A program made the translations under genes and the position numbers. A stretch of 64,000 bases of DNA from Paenibacillus crassostreae (GTDB lineage: Bacteria; Bacillota; Bacilli; Paenibacillales; Paenibacillaceae), in NCBI RefSeq assembly GCF_001857945.1, contig NZ_CP017770.1, forward strand, positions 3,968,001-4,032,000. Reading direction: 5' to 3'. Numbering within the stretch: position 1 is the first letter of the stretch; each line of letters starts with the position of its first letter. Shown piece after piece: positions 1 through 8,143 of the stretch. Below the pieces are notes generated by a model that saw nothing but the letters and a program-made list of their open reading frames with translations, did no database searches and was not told where the DNA came from.

Positions 1-224
1 CAGATGTTCTGAGAAATATGGAGGGTAAGATTCCACAGCTTAAATCCATAGAAGTTGGTATTGATGTGATTCGTTCTGAACGTTCATATGATATTTCATT
101 GATTACAGAAGTTGAATCACTTAAAGACCTTCAGGCTTATCAAGTTCATCCTGTTCATCAGTTAGTTATTCAGCATATGAATGAATTCAAGGAAAGCTCA
201 ATAGCTGTAGATTACGAGGTATAA
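1..224 (+). CDS. Dabb (stress-responsive A/B barrel) family protein, 5'-truncated
   Basis: The reading frame is open to the left edge (in frame from base 3) and ends at 224, so only the C-terminal ~73 residues are present. The segment LRNMEGKIPQLKSIEVGIDV followed by YDISLITEVESL and YQVHPVHQ matches the second half of Dabb proteins, which are ~97 residues long and form a dimeric ferredoxin-like beta barrel. The conserved HPVHQ stretch lies near the C-terminus as usual. Family members are linked to stress responses or ring-forming enzymology, but nothing here fixes a substrate. The missing N-terminus should encode the first strand and helix (about 25 residues). Confidence 0.75.
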   Translation, partial: DVLRNMEGKIPQLKSIEVGIDVIRSERSYDISLITEVESLKDLQAYQVHPVHQLVIQHMNEFKESSIAVDYEV

Positions 225-263
225 ATCGAATTTTCGACTAACATATTGTATGGGGGTCAAGCC

Positions 264-692
264 GTGTATTATGTCAATAGAGAACAGATCGACAGACGAT
301 TACAAGCCATTCCTGAGATCGTAGAGGTTCTTCAAATCGTAGTGGATAAATGGGATAAGGGTCTTAGCTTGAGTTTTGCTCAGGAACGAGCTTTACATTT
401 AGCAATCGAAACTGTAACCGATGTTGGTAGTTTTCTTATCGATGGTTTCATCATGCGAGATGCTAGTAGTTACGAGGATATCCTTGAAATTACACATAAA
501 GAGAATGTTTTTAATAATACAATTTATAATTGCTTAATTGAATTAGTGAAACTTCGTAGACCTCTGGTTCAGGACTATTATGAATGGGATCGTTCTTCTC
601 TTCATCCATTAACCAAGGTCCTTCCAACGATCTTGAATGACTTTGTCACTTCGGTAAAAGATTATCTTGATCGAGAATTAGGAACTTCATGA
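264..692 (+). CDS. yutE: YutE-like DUF86 (HepT-superfamily) protein
   Basis: 142 residues, all-alpha. The GTG at 264 is chosen over the upstream in-frame TTG at 246 because a GGGGG ribosome site lies at 252-256, and the product then begins VYYVNREQID like B. subtilis YutE. The FLIDGFIMRD segment and the overall length are typical of DUF86. HepT RNases carry an R-x4-6-H-x-Y motif; here the corresponding stretch reads RRPLVQDY, with Gln where the catalytic His would be. No MNT-type nucleotidyltransferase antitoxin gene is adjacent, unlike MNT-HepT toxin-antitoxin loci. A housekeeping or vestigial role is therefore more likely than a toxin. Function unknown. Confidence 0.7.
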   Translation: MYYVNREQIDRRLQAIPEIVEVLQIVVDKWDKGLSLSFAQERALHLAIETVTDVGSFLIDGFIMRDASSYEDILEITHKENVFNNTIYNCLIELVKLRRPLVQDYYEWDRSSLHPLTKVLPTILNDFVTSVKDYLDRELGTS

Positions 693-713
693 TATAAAAG
701 GAGAGTATGTAGA

Positions 714-1646
714 ATGACTTCTGATGTAAAAAACAATAGTGTTGATCAACAATTAGAGAATGATAGTGATTCTTCGGGCTTTGCCCCGATCTATATAGTA
801 GAATTTTTGTATGATCAATTACCTGTGCTTTCTGTAGAAAAACTTCGTGCAACCTTGGAAAAATATACAGGGATCGTAAAAATCTCTGAAGCAGGTAATG
901 AATTACCATCTCCTTTTGTACAAGAGATAGCTGACTCTGAAGATGAGAACTCTCATCCTTTAGTCTTCTTTCACATGGACCATAAAGTTTCATTTGAAGA
1001 TGTTGAGGTTCCTGCTCAGAGTTGTATATATGAACCACGGAAGATTCAAGATTTCACTCGCTTCGATGTTGCCTTACAACAAAGTTTTCACTGGCAAAAT
1101 GTTCGGCAGACTGTAGAGAAATGTCAGTACAGTATTCGTATCCATGATTTGTTTACGGCTGGACTTCCGTATAAGCAGCGGTTTGAACTTATTTTAGGAT
1201 TAGTTCAGGCAATTGAAGAAACAGCACCATGTAAGGCGATGTATTGGCATGGTAGTGAGAAGTTGGTTCACCCCACTACGTATCTGGAAGCTGTTGATTT
1301 AGGAGAAAAACTATATGGGGCAGTCAATCTTCGCCTCTATAGTACTGGTAAAGAAAAGGTCATGATTATGGATACACTTGGATTATCATCCTTGGGTATT
1401 CCTGATATCCAATGTCATTTCTACGGTATGGATCCTAGTGAGGTAGCTCGTGACTTACTCGTTATCTCTAAATATTTATACGACCAAGGTGATATTATCC
1501 ATGATGGCGAATCCATTGGAACATCGGCAGATAAAGCTTATTTATGTGAGCATCAGCATGCTTTAGTGGTTCCAGAACGTTATGTACTTGATCTTAATCC
1601 AGGGGCAAAGCATGCAGCAAGTCAGTTTAACAACAACAATGAATAA
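714..1646 (+). CDS. DUF4261 domain-containing protein
   Basis: 310 residues, soluble and acidic, with no signal peptide. After a low-complexity N-terminus (residues 1-22) come two alpha/beta modules. The second contains MIMDTLGLSSLGIPDIQCHF (about residues 218-237), typical of DUF4261 proteins, which end in a small domain built around the M-D-T-x-G-L-x-x-x-G-x-P-D-x-Q signature. An AAAGGAGAG ribosome site precedes the ATG, and the gene follows the YutE-like gene by 21 bp, so they are probably cotranscribed. Biochemical function is unknown; nothing in the neighbours suggests one. Confidence 0.7.
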   Translation: MTSDVKNNSVDQQLENDSDSSGFAPIYIVEFLYDQLPVLSVEKLRATLEKYTGIVKISEAGNELPSPFVQEIADSEDENSHPLVFFHMDHKVSFEDVEVPAQSCIYEPRKIQDFTRFDVALQQSFHWQNVRQTVEKCQYSIRIHDLFTAGLPYKQRFELILGLVQAIEETAPCKAMYWHGSEKLVHPTTYLEAVDLGEKLYGAVNLRLYSTGKEKVMIMDTLGLSSLGIPDIQCHFYGMDPSEVARDLLVISKYLYDQGDIIHDGESIGTSADKAYLCEHQHALVVPERYVLDLNPGAKHAASQFNNNNE

Positions 1647-1799
1647 ATAGTTAATAAACTAGGTTGTCCCGTGTATCAAGACAAGCATCCTCTGATTATA
1701 ATGCATTAAGAAATAGGCATTCGCCCGATTATGGTGGGTTGATGGGTGCATTAATACTTTATTAGACACTTGTGTCTAAGCTTAAAGAAGGAGAGATGG

Positions 1800-2153
1800 A
1801 TGATGAAGGACAATGATAAAAGTTTCTTATGGGGTGCGTTGGTAGGTAGTTTATTAGGGTCTGTTACTGCGTTATTGCTGGCACCAAAGCCTGGTTCAGA
1901 ATTGCGTAAAGACATCGTAGACACAACCCGTCAGGTGAGTAACAAGACGCAGGAATTGGTGCATGTTGCTAGTGAGCAAGGTTCTAATATTTACGGTATT
2001 GTTAAGACGAAAGCTAGTGGTATTGCTCAGGACATTCAAACTTGGCGTTGCGCTAAACAAGATGTAGTGGAAGAGAAAGCTAGTATTTCATCATTACCGG
2101 ATAATTCAGATACAGATGCTTTTGACCTATTTGTGGATGATGAATTGAACTAA
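1800..2153 (+). CDS. YtxH-domain general stress-type membrane-associated protein
   Basis: 117 residues. The ATG at 1800 follows AAGGAG (1787-1792) at normal distance, so the longer reading from 1770 is rejected. Residues ~8-27 form one glycine-rich transmembrane segment (SFLWGALVGSLLGSVTALLL), followed at once by APKPGSELR, the YtxH family signature, then an amphipathic region that may form a coiled coil. YtxH-like proteins in Bacillales often belong to the general stress regulon; their molecular role is not known. A strong terminator follows at 2169-2209, making this a short transcription unit. Confidence 0.8.
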   Translation: MMKDNDKSFLWGALVGSLLGSVTALLLAPKPGSELRKDIVDTTRQVSNKTQELVHVASEQGSNIYGIVKTKASGIAQDIQTWRCAKQDVVEEKASISSLPDNSDTDAFDLFVDDELN

Positions 2154-2168
2154 GAACAATTGAAGAGT

Positions 2169-2209
2169 AGGCCTTATCCTGATTCCATAGGATGTAAGGC
2201 CTTTTTTTC
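2169..2209 (+). terminator. Rho-independent terminator after the YtxH-like gene
   Basis: AGGCCTTATCCT pairs with AGGATGTAAGGCCT across an 8-base loop and is followed by seven T. It closes the transcription unit 15 bp after the stop codon. Confidence 0.85.
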
Positions 2210-2307
2210 TGTGAAGACGTATTATTATGTATAGTGCTTGTAGGACAGATTGATTTGAATTAAAATTTAGGTACGTTATCGTTTCCATTATCATATGGTA
2301 GCAAAGT

Positions 2308-2351
2308 GAATCAATTTCATAAAGAGTAAATGAATCTTAAGAAATTGATTC
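2308..2351. repeat. Inverted repeat GAATCAATTTC / GAAATTGATTC upstream of murI
   Basis: A perfect 11-bp inverted repeat with a 22-bp spacer lies 35 bp before the murI start. The same 11-bp arms, extended by ATAAT, occur at the ends of a 118-bp inverted repeat at 38313-38430. The two copies have different spacers. It may be an operator, a transcript hairpin or the ends of a tiny mobile element; the sequence alone does not decide. Confidence 0.5.
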
Positions 2352-2385
2352 CTAGGAAACAGAAATTGAGACAGAAGGAAGCGGT

Positions 2386-3204
2386 GTGTTCGTGAAGCGT
2401 GCAATAGCAATATTAGACTCTGGCGTGGGGGGACTAACTGTTGCGAAAGAAGTGATGAGACAGCTCCCTCGTGAGAAAATTATATATTTTGGTGATACAG
2501 CCCGTACACCATACGGACCGAGATCATCTGAACAAGTTAGAATGTTTACTGAACAAATCGTAGATTTTCTCATACAGTTTGAGCCCAAAATGATCGTTAT
2601 TGCTTGTAATACAGCAACGGCAGCTGCATTAACCTATATCTCAGAAAAGGTTGATATCCCAGTCATAGGGGTAATACATCCAGGTGCCCGTGCAGCCATT
2701 AGTGCAACAAAGACGGGACATGTCGGAGTGATTGGAACAGTGGGTACCATTGGTAGTGGTGCTTACACAGCTGCATTACAAGAACTCTCACCGTATGTTA
2801 ATGTGACGAGTGAAGCTTGTCCATTGCTAGTACCACTTGTTGAGCAGGGGTTATTCCGTTCAGAGGAGACGTTTCAAATTGTTGAGCAATCATTAGAGTC
2901 AATTCGTAATACATCCATTGATTGTTTGATACTTGGATGTACCCATTATCCTTTTTTAATAGATACAATTCAAGAGGTCATGGGGAATGAGGTCAAGTTG
3001 ATTAGCTCAGCGGATGAAACAGCTAGAGAAATCAGCACGATATTATATGATAAAGGCCAGTTAGCTAAGAGTGATGAATCTCCGATTCATCAGTTCTTCT
3101 GTAGTGGAGATGGAGAAATCTTCAAGAAGATTGCCAATCAATGGCTAGGTGAACAGATCAAGCGGACGCCAGTCGTATGGCAGGTTTCAACATTCAAAGA
3201 CTAA
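2386..3204 (+). CDS. murI: Glutamate racemase
   Basis: 272 residues. Interconverts L- and D-glutamate to supply D-Glu for peptidoglycan, without a cofactor, using two cysteines. Both are visible: Cys74 in ACNTAT and Cys185 in GCTHYPF. The N-terminal ILDSGVGGLTV and FGDTARTPYG motifs (residues 10-44) form the substrate site, and the length matches the family. The GTG at 2386 follows AGAAGGAAG; an in-frame GTG at 2392 with slightly better spacing is an alternative and would drop two residues. The gene is followed by a LysM-M14 peptidase that probably acts on peptidoglycan, so both neighbours concern the wall. Confidence 0.95.
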   Translation: MFVKRAIAILDSGVGGLTVAKEVMRQLPREKIIYFGDTARTPYGPRSSEQVRMFTEQIVDFLIQFEPKMIVIACNTATAAALTYISEKVDIPVIGVIHPGARAAISATKTGHVGVIGTVGTIGSGAYTAALQELSPYVNVTSEACPLLVPLVEQGLFRSEETFQIVEQSLESIRNTSIDCLILGCTHYPFLIDTIQEVMGNEVKLISSADETAREISTILYDKGQLAKSDESPIHQFFCSGDGEIFKKIANQWLGEQIKRTPVVWQVSTFKD

Positions 3205-3309
3205 TTGATGAATTATATAGCATGAAGTACAACTTTCAAAGCATACAATCTAACCACCCAACTTTGTGGTATGTGTCTAAACATGGAGTCAGTGGAAAGG
3301 AATGATTGT

Positions 3310-4506
3310 ATGCAACAATATATTGTTCGAAAGGGAGATACGCTCCATCGTATCGCTGCTAATAAGGGTCTAATGATCGAGAACATTGTATTCGCTAATC
3401 CGTGGTCAGCAGATCAATCGTATCTAATACCTGGGCAAGTACTGTTCCTTCCCTCATCCCCTCGACGTAGATACGAGATACAATTAGGCGATTCGCTAGA
3501 GATCGTTGCGGAACAATTCTCCATTCAAACACAAGCACTAGAAGATATGAACCCTGGTATATCTCAGAGCGTATTTCCAGTTGGACGTATACTTGTACTT
3601 CCCTCATCAGAAGCGAATTGTATCGTTGAGCCACAGGGTGAATACGGATATAACGAGTTAATGCAAGATATAGAAGAACTCTTAATGAAATATTCCTTTA
3701 TCAAAACGCAAGAAATAGGAAAAAGTGTCATGGGTAAATCCCTCAGCATGTTGAGAATAGGGAAAGGACCCAGACAAATACATGTGAATGCTTCTATTCA
3801 TGCTAATGAGTGGATTACCACCTTATCATTGATGAAATTTGTTGAACAATATGCAGAAGCTTACCATAGTAAGGAACTATGGAATGGATATGATCCGCAA
3901 ACATGGTTTAAGGATTGTACCTTGTGGTTGTTGCCTATGGCTAATCCGGATGGTGTGGAATTGGTTCAAGAAGGTGTTACACATGATCATGTTTATGCAG
4001 AGCAATTATTGGTTTATAATAACCAACGTAAAGATTTCAAACATTGGAAAGCTAATATTCGTGGGGTGGATCTAGGTGATCAGTTTCCAGCTCATTGGAT
4101 AGAGGAAGGGAAGCGCAGGGGCATCATATCACCATCTCCTCGAGATTATGGAGGAACCCATCCGCTTAGTGAACCTGAAGCTCAAGCATTAGCTACTTTC
4201 ACATTAGAAATACCACTGGATTACGTGATTTCTTTACACAGTCAAGGCCAAGAAATTTATTGGAATTACCGTGATTACGAACCAGAAGAGAGTCAAATGA
4301 TTAGTCAACGATTAGCCCAAGTTAGTGGATACCGGTCTGTTAAATTGCAAGGCAGCGACGCTGGTTATAAAGATTGGTTTATTCAGCATTTCAAACGACC
4401 AGGATTTACAGTTGAAGTTGGCCAAGGAGTTAATCCTTTGCCTATACATCATTTCCGAAATATAAGTTTTGAAGTTGGGATGATTCTCGGTGAATTAATG
4501 AATTAA
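3310..4506 (+). CDS. LysM-M14 peptidase, gamma-D-glutamyl-L-diamino acid endopeptidase I type
   Basis: 398 residues from the ATG at 3310, preceded by GGAAAGGA at 9 bp; the upstream in-frame ATGs lack a ribosome site. Two LysM repeats come first (about residues 3-48 and 53-97; VRKGDTLHRIAANKG and IQLGDSLEIVAEQF), then an M14 carboxypeptidase domain. Zinc ligands are visible as His164 and Glu167 (HANE) and His310 (SLHSQG), and the catalytic acid as Glu369 (TVEVGQG). This layout matches Bacillus endopeptidase I, which cleaves D-Glu(gamma)-diamino acid bonds in peptidoglycan stems during sporulation or turnover. There is no signal peptide, as in several sporulation-associated homologues. A 9-bp tandem repeat (AATTAATGA) spans its stop codon. 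Confidence 0.85.
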   Translation: MQQYIVRKGDTLHRIAANKGLMIENIVFANPWSADQSYLIPGQVLFLPSSPRRRYEIQLGDSLEIVAEQFSIQTQALEDMNPGISQSVFPVGRILVLPSSEANCIVEPQGEYGYNELMQDIEELLMKYSFIKTQEIGKSVMGKSLSMLRIGKGPRQIHVNASIHANEWITTLSLMKFVEQYAEAYHSKELWNGYDPQTWFKDCTLWLLPMANPDGVELVQEGVTHDHVYAEQLLVYNNQRKDFKHWKANIRGVDLGDQFPAHWIEEGKRRGIISPSPRDYGGTHPLSEPEAQALATFTLEIPLDYVISLHSQGQEIYWNYRDYEPEESQMISQRLAQVSGYRSVKLQGSDAGYKDWFIQHFKRPGFTVEVGQGVNPLPIHHFRNISFEVGMILGELMN

Positions 4507-4647
4507 TGAATTAATGATTTGATCTAGAAATAATGAAACATTTCCGAAAAAAATCGTATGATATACTAGAAGGGGTCGATCGCATAGTAAGGATGCCATT
4601 TTTCCTAGCGGGTGCTCCTTCTTTTATAGGTTGTAGAATGGAGGTTG

Positions 4648-4899
4648 ATGAGTAACTTGAAGCTTAGGAGATTATTATCGTACAAACATTGGATAACCGT
4701 GTTGGGAAATTTACGTCGATATGTGTTCTCCCCTCAGGTTGCACTGGTGGACAAGCTAATGTTTCTAATCCCTGTGATTGTGTATTGGGTATTTCCTCTT
4801 GATCTAATACCAGGTCTGCCTATTGATGATATTGGTGTGACTGTGATTCTTATGAAGTGGTTCACCTCACGAATACAACGCAAGTACCCAAATGTCTAG
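4648..4899 (+). CDS. YkvA-like DUF1232 small membrane protein
   Basis: 83 residues. The segment LMFLIPVIVYWVFPLDLIPG-LPIDDIG is the DUF1232 signature: a single hydrophobic hairpin with a P-x-D-L-I-P turn and an acidic D-D pair. Membership looks secure, but no biochemical function is known. The start is uncertain: GGAGG at 4640-4644 lies only 3 bp from the ATG at 4648 and 12 bp from an in-frame TTG at 4657, which would begin MKLRRLL. An imperfect hairpin at about 4589-4620 precedes the gene. No close operon partner is evident. Confidence 0.75.
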   Translation: MSNLKLRRLLSYKHWITVLGNLRRYVFSPQVALVDKLMFLIPVIVYWVFPLDLIPGLPIDDIGVTVILMKWFTSRIQRKYPNV

Positions 4900-5053
4900 C
4901 AGCATAATTGCTTTAGTCAGTATTTGGAGGACTGAGAGTGATCTCATTCACTTTAAATAAGGACAAGTCATGAAGTGGCTTGCGCAATAGATTATGTTTC
5001 TTTACAATAAATAGTTGGGCAAGTAATTACATCTATACTAGGAGATGTTGCAT

Positions 5054-5356
5054 ATGAATTGTAAAATAACCCGTAATGCGGCAAAAGTATTATTAAAAGA
5101 ATTAAGCAAAGAAGAAAATAAAGATTTGAAACTTCGTGTGTTAATTACACATGCTCATGGTGATCATGCACATTATGGTATGGATGTAGATACAGCAACG
5201 GAGAAGGATGAAGTGGTTTCGACGGATAAGGGAATTGATGTGATTCTAGATTCAAGCGAACCATTATTAGATGGCGTTAAGATAGACTATTTATATTTCC
5301 CTGAAGAAGGGTTTGTTATAACAAATCCAGCTAAGGGTAATCACGGAGATCATTAA
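5054..5356 (+). CDS. HesB/IscA-fold (A-type Fe-S carrier-like) protein lacking the ligand cysteines
   Basis: 100 residues; the ATG at 5054 lies 9 bp after TAGGAG, while the upstream in-frame ATG at 5045 abuts that site. The body reads like A-type iron-sulfur carriers: LRVLITHAHGDHAHYGMDVD aligns with the strand-loop LRV-xxx-GGGCSG-xxYG-xxxD of IscA, and LLDGVKIDYLYF-xxGFVITNP aligns with its C-terminal half. The three usual ligands are not cysteines: the GGGCSG loop is HAHGDH and the C-terminal CGC is HGD (GNHGDH). The only cysteine is Cys3. It may bind a different metal, or none. It lies 31 bp before a YuzB gene, probably cotranscribed. Confidence 0.65.
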   Translation: MNCKITRNAAKVLLKELSKEENKDLKLRVLITHAHGDHAHYGMDVDTATEKDEVVSTDKGIDVILDSSEPLLDGVKIDYLYFPEEGFVITNPAKGNHGDH

Positions 5357-5387
5357 AGTTAGAATAGATAAAGAAGGTTGAATATTA

Positions 5388-5609
5388 ATGGCAAACGATA
5401 TACGTGTATGTGAGAAATGTAAGCATACGAAACTCAAAAGTATTATTCCCAAACTCCAAAAGATGGCACCTGATGCTGAAATCAAAGTTGGATGCAAATC
5501 ATATTGTGGTCCTTGCGGCAAAAGAGCGTTCGTATACATTAATGGTCGGTATGTGAGTGCACCAACGGAAGAAGAAGTGCTTGCTAAAGTAACCCCATTC
5601 ATAAAGTAA
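5388..5609 (+). CDS. yuzB: YuzB-like DUF1450 protein
   Basis: 73 residues, soluble, with five cysteines: a CEKC pair near the N-terminus (residues 8-11), Cys36, and the CGPC pair at 40-43. The GCKSYCGPCGKRAFVYING stretch is characteristic of DUF1450 (YuzB). The CxxC spacing suggests metal or thiol chemistry, but function is unproven. A loose ribosome site (AAGAAGG) precedes the ATG. It follows the IscA-fold gene closely, which fits a small metal- or sulfur-related unit (inference). Confidence 0.75.
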   Translation: MANDIRVCEKCKHTKLKSIIPKLQKMAPDAEIKVGCKSYCGPCGKRAFVYINGRYVSAPTEEEVLAKVTPFIK

Positions 5610-5632
5610 TCTTTTGGCAAAAGATAAATAAG

Positions 5633-5706
5633 CCCTTCGTGAATAGTTCCTTCCCTTAGAAACCAAGCTAATGATGGTGAATGGTAAGGAACTATGTAGC
5701 GAAGGG
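5633..5706 (+). promoter_or_regulatory. Long hairpin sequestering the ribosome site of the next gene
   Basis: CCCTTCG (5633-5639) and AGTTCCTT (5645-5652) pair perfectly with AAGGAACT (5686-5693) and CGAAGGG (5700-5706), with 5- and 6-nt internal loops. The 3' strand contains the GAAGGGAG ribosome site of the gene starting at 5718, so the folded form would hide it. No T-run follows, so this is not a terminator. It resembles a translational switch or RNA thermometer; the effector is unknown. Confidence 0.5.
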
Positions 5707-5717
5707 AGACTATTTCA

Positions 5718-5984
5718 ATGTCTAAACGTCATTTTTCAAGTATGCAAAGTAACTCACCGATTTCCCAAGCCAATAACTCGGTGGATAGGCTCCATCAGTC
5801 CATCTCACAGGCGATAAGTCACCCTTCAGAGCAATTAGTGGAACAGGTGGAGAATTCCTTGGATCATGCAGAGCAGGCGGTTGAGGCAGCTCAAGGGAGT
5901 GAGAATACTCTAGCAATACAACGCACAAATGAACTGCTAGCTGATGAGATCGATCGCTTAAAAGAGATTAATGTTACAGATTAA
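5718..5984 (+). CDS. Small coiled-coil hypothetical protein
   Basis: 88 residues, not recognised. It is hydrophilic, with a Ser/Asn/Gln-rich N-terminus (residues 1-25) and a heptad-like acidic helix (about residues 38-83) suggesting a coiled coil. There is no signal peptide, membrane segment or cysteine. The ATG follows GAAGGGAG by 10 bp, and that site sits in the 3' strand of a long hairpin (5633-5706). The gene ends before a bidirectional terminator shared with the convergent LTA synthase gene. Good ribosome site and context support a real gene; function unknown. Confidence 0.65.
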   Translation: MSKRHFSSMQSNSPISQANNSVDRLHQSISQAISHPSEQLVEQVENSLDHAEQAVEAAQGSENTLAIQRTNELLADEIDRLKEINVTD

Positions 5985-6010
5985 TTTGAATAACAGATAA
6001 ATAGATGTAT

Positions 6011-6056
6011 AACAAGAAATACCCATTATGGACTACCATAGTGGGTATTTCTTGTT
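6011..6056. terminator. Bidirectional terminator between convergent genes
   Basis: AACAAGAAATACCCA...ATGG / CCAT...TGGGTATTTCTTGTT is a nearly perfect 46-bp palindrome with A-rich left and T-rich right flanks, so it can stop transcripts from both sides. Its right end overlaps the TAA stop (6055-6057) of the minus-strand LTA synthase gene. Confidence 0.85.
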
Positions 6057-7998
6057 AGTCATTGTCTAACTTACTTATCAAATTATATTGAATCACTTGA
6101 TCCGAAATGTTGAGTTCAAGTGCAGCTTGATCAAACATAACTCGGCAGTTAGTGATCTCAGTAGTATCTCTTGTGTTGAGATCATAGCAGTTACCATTCT
6201 CATATACACCATCAGGGGAAGGGATATAGACTAGCTTACTGTTTATGACAGCACCTGAGCGTAGTATAACCTGACGTTCATGCTCTGCGAATAGGTTATT
6301 GCCTAACATATGGTATGAATCTGTTGGAATTCCAAGCAGATGGAGAAGTGAGGGTGATAAATCAATTTGTCCAGCAGGGTCTGTATATTCACCCACTTGA
6401 CTATTATCAGGCAAATGGATGAGAAGTGGAACTTGATTCATGATTTGTTTCATATCAAGATCGCTTATGTTTTTGCCCAGAAATTGTTCATAATAGAACT
6501 TATCTTTGATGGAATTATCATGATCCCCGTATAGAACAAGAATTGTATTGTCCCAGATACCCTGTGCCTTCATTTGTTGAACAAATTGACCAAGCGCTTC
6601 GTCTACGTAATGTATAGCATGCAGGTAATTCCCGAATATATTATCGCTAAATTCACCGACATTTAATTGTTGTGTATCTTTTGGCATGGTATATGGATAG
6701 TGGCTAGTTAACGTAATTAGGAATGAGTAGAATGGCTGATCGAGAGAATTCATCTTATCAAGTGATTGTTTGAAGAATGATTTGTCACCAAGTGACCATC
6801 CCAAAGGCTCATCATTTTTGTAATCATTTTTACTGTAAAAGTGATCATATGACATATTGTTATACATGATGGTTCGATTCCAAAAGCTACTCTCATAGGC
6901 ATGAAAAGCGTTCGTTGAATAACCATGTTTCTTCATGATGGAAGGTAACATATCGTATTTATGTTCAGGATAACGAATAAATGCAGAGCCTGATGGCAAT
7001 GCGTGTAGTGAACTATGTGAGATGAAGTCTGCATCAGATGTTCTCCCTTGTCCTGTCTGTTGATAGTAGTTGTTAAAATACATACTCTCTTTCATCAGTT
7101 TGTTGAAATGGGGAGTGATCTCTTCACCGTTAATGCTCTTACCGATGACGAAATTCATCATAGCTTCCATTTGGATAACAATAACATTGTTATTCTTATA
7201 CATGCCAAAAGTGTTATTCTGTATCGTTCGTTGAGCACTTTTTTGTGTAAATAGATCCTTAACAGCATTCATTTTCTCTTGTGAAAGTGTTGGCTCTGGA
7301 CCTAGATGTTCTTGTGCATAACGATATATATCATACCCATGAAATCCGATTAATCCTGTGACATTATAGATAGACATATTCCACCAATTACCTGCGAATA
7401 ACCCCAATGCCCAAGTTTCACTGTATTGTTTAATCGGTGAAAACGTAAGGACATAACCAATAGCTAAAGTAATCGTACCCGCTATGAAACGACGGACAAT
7501 GTTGTTATTTCTAGAACGGATTGGTGGTGTTTGATGGAGATAAAGTGATGATTCTTTCTTATGTCGCAGAATCCAGCGTGTGATTGCGTAAAGGATAAAG
7601 AGAATCCAATCAATGAAGAATGAGAGATCCTTCCACAATATTAAAGAATGAATACTCTCGCCTAAAGAACTAACTTGACCCGTCTGGAGAAGTACTGGAA
7701 CCGTTATGAAGTCTCCGAAATATCGATAATATACCAAATCGGAATATATGATGAAGGTTAAGATGATGTTCAATAGTATTAATGAAACAACATAGCCACG
7801 ACGAGGGAGCCATAATGTCCAGAATGATACTAACATTAAAGATCCTAAGGCGATAACATAGTCAAGTGGGTCTAATTGTATATTTGGAAGGTTGATCAGG
7901 TTATCTATAAGAGTTAATTTCATTAATAAGATCAGCATAAATAGGGCATAGCTGCTAATACGGAATAGAGCATTTGGAATTTTTACTTGGAGATACAC
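6055..7998 (-). CDS. ltaS: LtaS-type lipoteichoic acid synthase (polyglycerolphosphate polymerase)
   Basis: 647 residues. Transfers glycerol phosphate from phosphatidylglycerol onto growing lipoteichoic acid at the outer face of the membrane. Five hydrophobic segments lie in residues ~10-190 (around 12-32, 45-63, 70-88, 122-142, 168-186), followed by an extracellular sulfatase-fold domain. The catalytic Thr is Thr320 in GQGRTSDADF; metal ligands include Glu278 (IQMEAM) and the YGDHDN motif near residue 495. The start is the GTG at 7998, with GGGGAA 9-10 bp upstream. The last bases of the coding region lie in the shared terminator hairpin. Bacillales often carry several paralogues (LtaS, YfnI, YqgS, YvgJ); which one this is cannot be said. 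Confidence 0.9.
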   Translation of the reverse strand: MYLQVKIPNALFRISSYALFMLILLMKLTLIDNLINLPNIQLDPLDYVIALGSLMLVSFWTLWLPRRGYVVSLILLNIILTFIIYSDLVYYRYFGDFITVPVLLQTGQVSSLGESIHSLILWKDLSFFIDWILFILYAITRWILRHKKESSLYLHQTPPIRSRNNNIVRRFIAGTITLAIGYVLTFSPIKQYSETWALGLFAGNWWNMSIYNVTGLIGFHGYDIYRYAQEHLGPEPTLSQEKMNAVKDLFTQKSAQRTIQNNTFGMYKNNNVIVIQMEAMMNFVIGKSINGEEITPHFNKLMKESMYFNNYYQQTGQGRTSDADFISHSSLHALPSGSAFIRYPEHKYDMLPSIMKKHGYSTNAFHAYESSFWNRTIMYNNMSYDHFYSKNDYKNDEPLGWSLGDKSFFKQSLDKMNSLDQPFYSFLITLTSHYPYTMPKDTQQLNVGEFSDNIFGNYLHAIHYVDEALGQFVQQMKAQGIWDNTILVLYGDHDNSIKDKFYYEQFLGKNISDLDMKQIMNQVPLLIHLPDNSQVGEYTDPAGQIDLSPSLLHLLGIPTDSYHMLGNNLFAEHERQVILRSGAVINSKLVYIPSPDGVYENGNCYDLNTRDTTEITNCRVMFDQAALELNISDQVIQYNLISKLDND

Positions 7999-8068
7999 GG
8001 ATTGAATTCCCCTTTTTTAATTAACAGAATGTAAACGACAAACTTTTAATATCATAACATTAGTCAGG

Positions 8069-8087
8069 ATCAACATAAAATGTTGAT
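8069..8087. promoter_or_regulatory. Palindrome ATCAACAT-aaa-ATGTTGAT upstream of the LTA synthase gene
   Basis: A perfect 8-bp inverted repeat with a 3-bp centre lies 71 bp before the LTA synthase start, where its promoter should be. No T-run follows on either strand, so an operator is likelier than a terminator. The cognate regulator is unknown. Confidence 0.35.
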
Positions 8088-8143
8088 GTTAAACATAGGT
8101 ACAGCCCGTCCAAAGTACGGACGAGCTGCTGTTGGAACTAAGC

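Noticed and set aside
646..1038. 130-codon minus-strand frame overlapping the DUF86 and DUF4261 genes
   Set aside because: Covered by two supported plus-strand genes and lacks a ribosome site.
2268..2296. Fur-box-like sequence before murI
   Set aside because: Only about half of the inverted repeat matches the consensus.
4491..4516. Tandem 9-bp repeats AATTAATGA across the peptidase stop codon
   Set aside because: Only three short copies; probably replication slippage with no evident role.
8100..8137. Hairpin ACAGC-CGTCC / GGACG-GCTGT after the RNA methyltransferase gene
   Set aside because: Reasonable stem but no T-run on the minus strand, so I did not call it a terminator.
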